Part shown: positions 1 to 4,540 of the stretch, piece after piece
Numbering within the stretch: position 1 is the first letter of the stretch
Layout of the letters: every line of letters starts with the position of its first letter
Origin: Tannerella sp.
GTDB lineage: Bacteria > Bacteroidota > Bacteroidia > Bacteroidales > Tannerellaceae
DNA length: 5,101 bases
Assembly: GCA_031279875.1 (NCBI GenBank)
Contig: JAITHS010000139.1
Location: 1-5,101, forward strand
Reading direction: 5' to 3'
Notes under the pieces: generated by a model
The model's database searches: none
What the model saw: the letters and a program-made list of their open reading frames with translations, nothing else
Told to the model about the DNA's origin: nothing
Program-made: the position numbers and the translations under genes

Positions 1-1
1 C

Positions 2-112
2 CTCAACGCCCAACGCACTTACGACGACGTCCGCGCCACCTACATCGAAACCCTCGCCGCCTGCAACTCCGCCCTCGCCACCCTACTCCGCGCCGCCGCC
101 ATCAGTGAGTAA
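2..112 (+). CDS. TolC/CzcC-like outer-membrane efflux protein, C-terminal fragment
   Basis: This is the 3' end of a gene that enters from the left edge; 36 codons are visible, ending in TAA at 110-112. The peptide starts LNAQRTYDDVRATYIETLAA and continues with an Asn-x-Ala-Leu-x-x-Leu-x-x-Ala pattern. That resembles the last periplasmic helix of TolC-family outer-membrane factors, especially the heavy-metal (CzcC/CusC) branch, which typically read AQRTY..VR..YIE.L...N.AL..L.RA. Such proteins form the trimeric outer-membrane exit duct of tripartite RND efflux pumps. All three forward frames are open here, so the frame was chosen on protein similarity. Thirty of 36 codons end in C, quite unlike the AT-leaning genes that follow. 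The partner pump genes would lie to the left, outside the window. The family call is from memory of the pattern and is only moderately certain. Confidence 0.68.
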   Translation, partial: LNAQRTYDDVRATYIETLAACNSALATLLRAAAISE

Positions 113-130
113 TTTTACATGGCATTTGAA

Positions 131-235
131 AATGACTGCGCAGGAAAAAAAATTAGCTGCGCAGGAAATTTCCAATGGCTGCGCAGGAAAAAAAAATAGC
201 TGCGCAGGAAATTTCCAATGGCTGCGCAGGGAAAA
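131..235. repeat. 43-bp tandem repeat built on the palindrome CTGCGCAG
   Basis: The perfect 8-bp palindrome CTGCGCAG, always followed by G, starts at 136, 157, 179, 200 and 222, so spacing alternates 21, 22, 21, 22 bp. Spacers alternate between an A-rich type (eight or nine A) and a type containing a second palindrome, GGAAATTTCC. The full unit is therefore 43 bp: 136-178 and 179-221 differ by a single base, and a third unit begins at 222 and decays. The motif AATG[A/G]CTGCGCAGG at 131, 174 and 217 shows the same 43-bp period. Because 43 is not a multiple of 3, this is not a conserved coding repeat. It starts about 20 bp after the efflux-protein stop codon. Function is unknown; operator array, nucleoid-protein site or dispersed intergenic repeat are all possible. 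Confidence 0.9.
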
Positions 236-288
236 ACTAATCTTCCTTAAATCCGCAAAAAATAAAAAAAAAGGAACGCAACGGCTTA

Positions 289-378
289 CAGGGCATTCGT
301 CATTGCGAGGTACTTTCTGCTTTCTCCAAACCGCTTGCAGGGTTTAAAACCACTGCAAGGGTTTTGGGGTACCGTCAT
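289..378. repeat. Composite intergenic repeat, copy 1 (short form)
   Basis: Two blocks here recur in direct orientation upstream of the WG-repeat gene. The 16-bp CAGGGCATTCGTCATT at 289-304 recurs at 1289-1304. The 55-bp block at 324-378 recurs at 1426-1479 with one T fewer. Between the blocks this copy has only about 20 bp (GCGAGG followed by a T/C-rich linker), whereas copy 2 has about 120 bp including a large hairpin. Block 324-378 contains an imperfect palindrome at 326-367 centred on TTTAAAA, with CTTGCAG and CTGCAAG as the core arms. It ends in GGGGTACCGTCAT only 6 bp beyond the stop codon of the minus-strand WG-repeat gene, so it would form a stem-loop in that transcript's 3' end. No T-run follows the stem, so a terminator role is unproven. 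Confidence 0.85.
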
Positions 379-384
379 TACCCA

Positions 385-1212
385 TCAATTGTTATTCCCT
401 TCAACTATTTCTCCTTTTCTGTTGATAAAGAACGTTTTACCGTCTTTTTTTACTTCCACAACGCCATTAAAAAAGTAAGCTCCGTAAGAGAAGTCGTATT
501 GTGGCGGAATTATTACTTCTCCGGCGGAGTTGATAAAGCCCATTTTTCCGGGAAACATACTGTTATCATCCTTCATTGCGTTCTCTCTAATAGTCTCTCC
601 TTCATAAATAGCTGCAATGCCTTCGGACGCATACAATATGTCTCCATATTTTATGGGTAAAACAACTTCGCCTTTTTTATTAATCAACCCCCACTTACCA
701 TCGGTGAAAAGCATATTTTTGTTTTCCGCAGATATACCGATATTGACGTATGCCAATCCATTAAACGCTAAATCGCCAAATCTATCGTATCCAAAACGGC
801 TCACGTCATCATATTGAAAAGGGATTACTGTATCTCCTCGTGCATTGATATAGCCCCATTTTTTTGTTTTAATATCCATGACCGCAGCCATACCTTCGCT
901 AAAATCTTTTGCCCAAGCATAAATACAAGGTATCACAACACCATAAGTTTTATTTGCAAAACCAAACAGATTGGTAGTTGTGTCCAGCACTAACGCGAAG
1001 CTTTCAATGTACACTTTGTTTTGCCAAAGTCTTTCGGGAATTACAACATTCTTGTCATTGCGGAGCGGAATATCTTGAGCCGTTATGCTCGTTAAAGACA
1101 ATAGTGTAAACAAAATAACAGAAATGCCGCTTTGCCATCCTAAAGTTGTTCTTTTAGTGGTATAATCGGCAGTATTCCCCGTTCCCTGACTTTTAAATTT
1201 TACTTTCTTCAT
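385..1212 (-). CDS. Exported WG-repeat-containing protein
   Basis: The product is 275 aa. A long, basic N-terminal region (residues 1-28) precedes a hydrophobic stretch at about 29-44 (ISVILFTLLSLTSITA) with a likely signal-peptidase site after SITA, residue 45. The rest is a series of degenerate WG repeats with the pattern W/F-G-x-I-N-x-x-G-x-x-V-I-P-x-x-Y. They lie near residues 82-110 (FGFANKTYGVVIP), 118-137 (KWGYINARGDTVIP), 173-202 (KWGLINKKGEVVLP) and 223-254 (KMGFINSAGEVIIP), with a partial fifth at 258-272 (FFINRKGEIVEG). WG repeats are common in exported Bacteroidota proteins and have no general assigned activity; protein binding is the usual guess. The ATG at 1212 is preceded by AT-rich sequence, as usual in this phylum. 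The gene has its own candidate promoter and is flanked by two copies of the same intergenic repeat. A later start (the next Met is residue 109) would remove the signal peptide, so the first ATG is preferred. Confidence 0.88.
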   Translation of the reverse strand: MKKVKFKSQGTGNTADYTTKRTTLGWQSGISVILFTLLSLTSITAQDIPLRNDKNVVIPERLWQNKVYIESFALVLDTTTNLFGFANKTYGVVIPCIYAWAKDFSEGMAAVMDIKTKKWGYINARGDTVIPFQYDDVSRFGYDRFGDLAFNGLAYVNIGISAENKNMLFTDGKWGLINKKGEVVLPIKYGDILYASEGIAAIYEGETIRENAMKDDNSMFPGKMGFINSAGEVIIPPQYDFSYGAYFFNGVVEVKKDGKTFFINRKGEIVEGNNN

Positions 1213-1231
1213 ATTGTTTAGAAATTTATTT

Positions 1232-1247
1232 GGAACAACGTCGTTCC
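1232..1247. promoter_or_regulatory. 16-bp near-perfect palindrome in the WG-gene leader
   Basis: GGAACAACGTCGTTCC is a palindrome with one mismatched pair. It lies just downstream of the -7 box at 1253-1260 and about 20 bp upstream of the WG-repeat gene's start codon, so it falls at or near the transcription start. It could be a repressor operator or a small 5' stem in the mRNA. The position and symmetry are seen; the role is inferred. Confidence 0.4.
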
Positions 1248-1252
1248 GGCCG

Positions 1253-1260
1253 CAAAGATA
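1253..1260 (-). promoter_or_regulatory. Candidate Bacteroidota -7 box for the WG-repeat gene
   Basis: The minus strand reads TATCTTTG, matching the Bacteroidetes -7 consensus TAnnTTTG. It lies 40 bp upstream of the start codon at 1212, which predicts a leader of roughly 35 nt. No TTTG is found at the expected -33 position; the upstream spacer is the AT-rich heptamer sequence around 1264-1277. The promoter is therefore plausible but has only one of the two elements. Confidence 0.55.
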
Positions 1261-1288
1261 AGAAATTAAAAATTAAAAGTCGCAGATT

Positions 1289-1479
1289 CAGGGCATTCGT
1301 CATTATAAGGAACGAAGCAATCCAGAAAGAATGGCTCGCTGGATTGCTTCGTTCCTTATAATGACGTGGTACCGTCATCCCTATCGTTTGATTGTATCAT
1401 TCCTGCTCGCAATGACGGACGTAAGCTCCAAACCGCTTGCAGGGTTTAAAACCACTGCAAGGGTTTGGGGTACCGTCAT
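1289..1479. repeat. Composite intergenic repeat, copy 2 (long form)
   Basis: This copy opens with CAGGGCATTCGTCATT at 1289-1304, runs into a perfect inverted repeat (1298-1366), and closes with the 54-bp block 1426-1479 that matches 324-378. It also carries GGTACCGTCAT at 1368-1378 and 1469-1479 (also seen at 368-378), and CTCGCAATGACG at 1406-1417, the inverse of CGTCATTGCGAG at 298-309. The palindrome inside the final block spans 1428-1468. The block ends one base from the stop codon of the minus-strand ACP gene, so it is the immediate 3' flank of that operon, mirroring copy 1's position next to the WG-repeat gene. CGTCATT-G-CGAGG/GAAGCAATCC-type sequences are, as I recall, found as dispersed repeats in many bacterial genomes. 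Confidence 0.82.
1298..1366. repeat. Perfect 28-bp inverted repeat with 13-nt loop
   Basis: The arms 1298-1325 and 1339-1366 are exactly complementary; the left arm begins CGTCATTATAAGGAACGAAG and the right arm ends in CTTCGTTCCTTATAATGACG. The loop is 1326-1338. A transcript from either strand would form a very stable hairpin. It lies between the ACP operon's end and the WG-repeat gene's promoter. No poly-T tract follows directly on either strand, so a classic intrinsic terminator is not supported, although it could stabilise or punctuate read-through mRNA. The form suggests a palindromic miniature element of the dispersed-repeat type. No transposase lies nearby. Confidence 0.9.
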
Positions 1480-1480
1480 C

Positions 1481-1501
1481 TCAACTCTCAACTCTCAACT
1501 C
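1481..1501. repeat. Heptamer tandem repeat (TCAACTC)x3
   Basis: Three perfect 7-bp units, TCAACTC on the plus strand (GAGTTGA on the gene strand), lie at 1481-1487, 1488-1494 and 1495-1501. They are inside the acyl carrier protein gene and encode its last six residues (ELRVES) and its TGA stop. The unit fits the same RRTTRAR pattern as the heptamers at 2965-3006. Confidence 0.85.
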
Positions 1502-1726
1502 TATATAGTCATAGAAATCGTTTAGCGTAATGACTGTTGCCATATCTTCGGCTTTGATTTTGAAGCCGAACGTCTTCTCTACTATTACTACTATGTCAAC
1601 AAAATCAAGGCTGTCGAGACCGGCGTCTTCTTTCAGGCGCGCATCAGAGCGGATTTTTTCCTGCTCTATTTCCATCTCTTCAATTAAAAACTCGTTTACT
1701 TTTGATTCAATCTCCTGTCTTTCCAT
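1481..1726 (-). CDS. Acyl carrier protein (specialised, secondary-lipid type)
   Basis: The product is 81 aa, the normal ACP size. The phosphopantetheine attachment motif is GLDSLDFVD at residues 36-44, with Ser39 as the modified residue. It is followed by an acidic helix and the usual FGFKI (53-57) and TLNDFYDYI (67-75) segments. It would carry the growing acyl chain on its phosphopantetheine arm in the cytoplasm. The sequence around the motif (DSLDFVDIVVIVEKTFGFKI) differs from the housekeeping DSLDxVELxMxxE type and resembles the ACPs of Bacteroidetes aryl-polyene/flexirubin-like loci; this is from memory. The ATG is one base after the ketosynthase stop (TAA-A-ATG), indicating translational coupling. 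Its last six codons and the stop are made of a 7-bp tandem repeat, so the C-terminal tail ELRVES is probably not under functional constraint. Confidence 0.93.
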   Translation of the reverse strand: MERQEIESKVNEFLIEEMEIEQEKIRSDARLKEDAGLDSLDFVDIVVIVEKTFGFKIKAEDMATVITLNDFYDYIELRVES

Positions 1727-1727
1727 T

Positions 1728-2954
1728 TTACTGTTTATATTTTTTAATTATTATTGTACTGTTTGTGCCTCCGAAACCAAAAGAATTTGATAAAAACACG
1801 TCAAACTTTTGTTCCTTAGTGCTTGCTGTTATATTAAGATTTGCTGCCGTCGGGTCGGGAGTTTCAAAGTTGATGTTAGGAGCAATAAATCCGTGCTTCA
1901 TCATCAGCAGCGAATATATAATCTCGCTTGCTCCCGCCATCCAACACTCGTGTCCTGTCATTGATTTAGTCGAGCTGACGGGCGTTTTACACTCTGCAAA
2001 CAGCCTGTCGAGCGCCATTGCCTCACAGCGGTCGCCTTGCAGCGTCGAGGTAGCATGAGCGTTGATATATCCCACATCGGCGGCTTTAATTGCGGCATCT
2101 TCGAGGGCGCGTTGCATCGACCTGAACGAGCCTTCCTCGCTTGCTTGCTGGATGCTGCTGCCGTTTGACGAGAAGCCGTATCCGATTACTTCGCCGAGTA
2201 TATTTGCGCCGCGTCGGATAGCATTTTCTTCGCTTTCGAGGATGATGCTTGCCGCGCCGCCGCTTGGTACCAAACCGTCTCTTGATGCGTCAAACGGTCT
2301 TGATGCTTTTGTCGGCTCGTCGATACGTAGTGAGAACGCGCTCAATCCGTCGAAGCCTGCCATTGAGTAAAAGTTTACTTCCTGCGCGCCGCCGCACAGC
2401 ATAATGTCCTGCATTCCGTTTTTGACAAACATATATCCTATCCCAACAGCATGAGAGCCGCTCGCACACGCCGCCGCAACCGAAATGTTAAGCCCGCGCA
2501 ACCGAAATATTGTTGAAAGGTTCATCGAAACGGCCGACGTCATCGACCTGAAAGCGCTACCGGAGCCGAGCAACATCGAATCACGCTTCTCACGCATTAT
2601 TTCGTGTATCTCTACAACAGATTGCGCAGAAGTATCATTACCGTAAATAACGCCGACTTCATGACTGTTAAGATAATCTTCATCAATGCCTGCCGTTTGA
2701 AACGCCTCGCGAGTAGCCATATATGCAAACTCGCCTTCTTCGGGTAACGACTGACGCAGATGTCTGTTGATTAATTCTTTGATATATGGTCTTTCAACGA
2801 TACCGGTCAAAGGAGAACGGTAGCCATAGGAACTTCTCTGCCGGTCGATGCCGATGCCCGACCTGCCTTCATAGAGCGATTTAGTTACCTGATCAAGATT
2901 TTTCCCGATGCAGGAATAAATACCCGTGCCTGTTATGACTACTCGTCTTTTCAT
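1728..2954 (-). CDS. Beta-ketoacyl-ACP synthase (FabF-like, KAS II family)
   Basis: The product is 408 aa, full length for a FabB/FabF condensing enzyme, which joins malonyl-ACP to an acyl chain with loss of CO2. The start MKRRVVITGTGIYSCIG is typical. The Cys-His-His active site is intact: Cys163 in AACASGSHAVGIG, His300 in NAHATSTLQGD and His335 in KSMTGHECWMAG, with Lys330 also present. The C-terminal NSFGFGGTNST loop (390-400) is present. Overall wording, including the GYRSPLTGIVERP segment near residues 44-56, resembles ketosynthases of Bacteroidetes aryl-polyene/flexirubin-type clusters rather than the housekeeping FabF; that is judged from memory. An intact Cys argues against it being a chain-length-factor subunit. 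It lies 50 bp after the ketoreductase and one base before the ACP, in the middle of a three-gene operon. Confidence 0.95.
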   Translation of the reverse strand: MKRRVVITGTGIYSCIGKNLDQVTKSLYEGRSGIGIDRQRSSYGYRSPLTGIVERPYIKELINRHLRQSLPEEGEFAYMATREAFQTAGIDEDYLNSHEVGVIYGNDTSAQSVVEIHEIMREKRDSMLLGSGSAFRSMTSAVSMNLSTIFRLRGLNISVAAACASGSHAVGIGYMFVKNGMQDIMLCGGAQEVNFYSMAGFDGLSAFSLRIDEPTKASRPFDASRDGLVPSGGAASIILESEENAIRRGANILGEVIGYGFSSNGSSIQQASEEGSFRSMQRALEDAAIKAADVGYINAHATSTLQGDRCEAMALDRLFAECKTPVSSTKSMTGHECWMAGASEIIYSLLMMKHGFIAPNINFETPDPTAANLNITASTKEQKFDVFLSNSFGFGGTNSTIIIKKYKQ

Positions 2955-2964
2955 TGTTGTCTCG

Positions 2965-3006
2965 AATTCTTAATTCTTAATTCTTAATTTTTAATTTTTA
3001 ATTCTC
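2965..3006. repeat. Heptamer tandem repeat, six AATTCTT-type units
   Basis: Six consecutive 7-bp units fill the gap between the ketoreductase and ketosynthase genes: AATTCTT at 2965, 2972 and 2979, AATTTTT at 2986 and 2993, and AATTCTC at 3000. On the gene strand this is a run of GAATTAA/AAATTAA-type units starting at the ketoreductase stop codon (3005-3007). It makes up almost the whole 50-bp intergenic space and leaves about 10 bp before the ketosynthase ATG. Being very AT-rich and unstructured, it may help translation initiation of the next gene, but no function is shown. Confidence 0.85.
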
Positions 3007-3730
3007 AAAGTATTCCTCCGTTTATTGAAATAACTTCTCCGGTGATGTAAGCAGCCGAATCGGAAACGAGGAAGCCGACCAGAGCCGCCACTTCTTCCGG
3101 CTTTCCGAAACGCCCTAACGGGATAGTCTTCTTCAACTCGTTCTCATCAAGTGCGGCCGTCATGTCCGTTGCAATAAAGCCCGGCGCAATGGCATTAACC
3201 GTAACCTTGCGCGGCGCCACTTCCTGTGCCAGAGCCTTTGTAGCCCCAATCACAGCCGCTTTTGCCGCCGAATAATTAGTCTGCCCCGGCATCCCTTTCA
3301 GCCCCGAAAGCGATACAATATTAATAATACGTCCGTTGCGTTTCGTCAGCATACCTTTCAGGATACGCCGCGTAACGAAGAAAAAACCATTCAACGACGT
3401 ATCTATAACATCTTTCCAGTGCCTGTCCTGCAAAAAAATCATCAGCGCATCCTGCCTTATGCCGGCATTGTTGACTAACACCGAGATGTTATCGTCAGGA
3501 TGAGCATCTGTCCATTTTTCTATCGCTTGATCTACTGCCGCGCCGTCAGCCACATCAAACCGCAGCAGTTCGGCAACGCCACCGTCAGCCTCAACGAGGA
3601 ATTTGGTTTCGAGAGCCGCTTCTTCGTTGGAAGTATAATTGATGAGAACAGCAAAACCTCTGTTACTCAATTCGATACAAATAGCGCGTCCGATACCTCG
3701 TGACCCGCCTGTTACCAAAGCATAGTTCAT
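3005..3730 (-). CDS. fabG: 3-ketoacyl-ACP reductase (SDR family, FabG-like)
   Basis: The product is 241 aa, the usual FabG length. It would reduce 3-ketoacyl-ACP to 3-hydroxyacyl-ACP with NADPH in the cytoplasm. Short-chain dehydrogenase landmarks are all present: the cofactor loop TGGSRGIG (7-14), NNAG (87-90), Asn114, Ser140 in the SLSGLKGMPGQ segment, and Tyr153 with Lys157 in YSAAK. The PG motif and FIATDM (183-190) and the C-terminal ITGEVISINGG (229-239) also fit FabG. It is the first gene of the minus-strand KR-KS-ACP operon and has a strong candidate promoter starting 22 bp upstream. The ATG at 3730 gives the canonical start directly ahead of the cofactor fold. Because it sits with a specialised ketosynthase and ACP, it is probably a pathway paralogue rather than the sole housekeeping FabG. 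Confidence 0.95.
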   Translation of the reverse strand: MNYALVTGGSRGIGRAICIELSNRGFAVLINYTSNEEAALETKFLVEADGGVAELLRFDVADGAAVDQAIEKWTDAHPDDNISVLVNNAGIRQDALMIFLQDRHWKDVIDTSLNGFFFVTRRILKGMLTKRNGRIINIVSLSGLKGMPGQTNYSAAKAAVIGATKALAQEVAPRKVTVNAIAPGFIATDMTAALDENELKKTIPLGRFGKPEEVAALVGFLVSDSAAYITGEVISINGGIL

Positions 3731-3751
3731 TTATCGTTAATTTTTACGGCG

Positions 3752-3781
3752 CAAAGGTATTAATTTTTTTGTAAATTCAAA
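3752..3781 (-). promoter_or_regulatory. Promoter of the fabG-ketosynthase-ACP operon
   Basis: On the minus strand a -33 TTTG (3781-3778) is followed after 18 nt by a -7 box TACCTTTG (3759-3752), fitting the Bacteroidetes TTTG/TAnnTTTG promoter. Transcription would start near 3746, giving a leader of only about 15 nt before the fabG ATG at 3730. It faces away from the rplY promoter, and the two occupy one 47-bp stretch. Confidence 0.75.
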
Positions 3782-3798
3782 AATTATTCGTACCTTTG
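3768..3798 (+). promoter_or_regulatory. Promoter of the rplY-pth operon
   Basis: On the plus strand TTTG at 3768-3771 is followed after 19 nt by the -7 box TACCTTTG at 3791-3798, an excellent fit to the Bacteroidetes sigma-factor consensus. The -7 octamer is identical to that of the divergent fabG promoter. The predicted transcription start is near 3804, leaving a leader of about 80 nt before rplY. Confidence 0.8.
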
Positions 3799-3834
3799 CG
3801 GCGCTTTTTTAGAGCCTGTCGTAGTGTGATGGGG

Positions 3835-3860
3835 AATTAGGAAGCAAGAATTTACTAATT
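3835..3860 (+). other. Weak stem-loop in the rplY leader
   Basis: AATTAG (3835-3840) and CTAATT (3855-3860) are complementary and could pair around a 14-nt loop in the roughly 80-nt untranslated leader. The stem is short and mostly A-U, so it may be chance. Ribosomal-protein genes are sometimes controlled through structured leaders, which is the only reason to record it. Confidence 0.2.
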
Positions 3861-3883
3861 TTGAGTAACACAACTTATTAAAA

Positions 3884-4537
3884 ATGAAGACATTTAATTT
3901 AGAAGGAACGCCGCGTACCGACATTGGCAAGAAGGCGTCAAAAGAACTTCGCAAGAGCGGGTTTATTCCCGCCGTACTTTACGGACAGCAACCGGTTGAG
4001 TTGCCTTACAAAGGCTCTCTGATGCCGGGCGAGAAAATCGTCGCGATAGGTAAAGACAAAGGCATCGTCGTTACAGACCTGACGGTCTCGTTTGAAGGCG
4101 TACGCAAACTTATTTACTCGCCCGACATCTATCTTGTAGAGATAGCCATTAAGGGCGCAAAAACTGTTAAGGCTATACTGAAAGAATCACAGTATCACCC
4201 TGTTACGGATGATATTCTGCATCTTGATTTTCTGGAAGTATTCGACAACAAGCCGGTACAGATGGAAGTACCGATAGTATTAACAGGTCATGCTGCGGGA
4301 GTTCGTGCAGGCGGTAAGTTAAACCAGTCGATGCGCAAACTCAAGGTTCAGGGTCCGGCAAACGCTATTCCCGAACAGTTGGCAGTCAGTATCGACCATC
4401 TCGAACTCGGCAAGGTCATCAAGGTTGGAGAGTTGCAGTATGACAACATCGAACTCATCAGCCCCAAGAACGCCGTCGTTTGTATGGTCAAAATGACCCG
4501 TGCAGCACAGAGCGCCGCTACTACGGCATCGAAATAA
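3884..4537 (+). CDS. rplY: 50S ribosomal protein L25 / general stress protein Ctc
   Basis: The product is 217 aa, the long two-domain (TL5/Ctc) form of L25, which binds 5S rRNA in the large ribosomal subunit. The N-terminal L25 domain (about 1-95) carries R-T-D-I-G-K-K-A-S near residue 11 and LRKSGFIPAVLYG (22-34). The C-terminal beta domain follows, with KAILKESQYHPVTDDILHLD (96-115), VRAGGKLNQSMRKLKVQG (140-157) and ELGKVIKVGEL (174-184). The protein ends in an Ala/Thr/Ser-rich tail, common in this family. Residues about 38-65 (from VELPYKGSLMPGEK through GIVVTD) look longer than in the Bacteroides homologues I remember. The ATG at 3884 follows an AT-rich stretch without Shine-Dalgarno. The gene ends with two consecutive in-frame TAA codons, and pth starts immediately after. 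Confidence 0.95.
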   Translation: MKTFNLEGTPRTDIGKKASKELRKSGFIPAVLYGQQPVELPYKGSLMPGEKIVAIGKDKGIVVTDLTVSFEGVRKLIYSPDIYLVEIAIKGAKTVKAILKESQYHPVTDDILHLDFLEVFDNKPVQMEVPIVLTGHAAGVRAGGKLNQSMRKLKVQGPANAIPEQLAVSIDHLELGKVIKVGELQYDNIELISPKNAVVCMVKMTRAAQSAATTASK

Positions 4538-4540
4538 TAA

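Noticed and set aside
131..235. CRISPR array
   Set aside because: The repeated core is 8-9 bp, the 'spacers' are themselves repeated and only 12-13 bp, and no cas gene is nearby. It is a simple tandem repeat.
105..347. An 80-codon open frame running through the CTGCGCAG array
   Set aside because: It overlaps the end of the efflux gene, its sequence is simply the translation of a 43-bp non-triplet repeat, and the resulting peptide changes frame between units. It has no family resemblance.
364..817. Plus-strand open frames opposite the WG-repeat gene
   Set aside because: They are antisense to a gene with a clear signal peptide and WG repeats, and their peptides show no recognisable domain.
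1298..1366. Rho-independent terminator for the ACP operon
   Set aside because: The stem is long and perfect, but neither strand has a U-run directly after it. It fits a palindromic repeat element better.
289..1479. Composite transposon around the WG-repeat gene
   Set aside because: The flanking copies are short and non-coding, no transposase or target-site duplication is visible, and the two copies differ in internal structure. A dispersed repeat is the simpler reading.
1530..2370. Plus-strand open frames opposite the ACP and ketosynthase genes
   Set aside because: They are shadows of well-conserved enzymes on the other strand and have no family features of their own.
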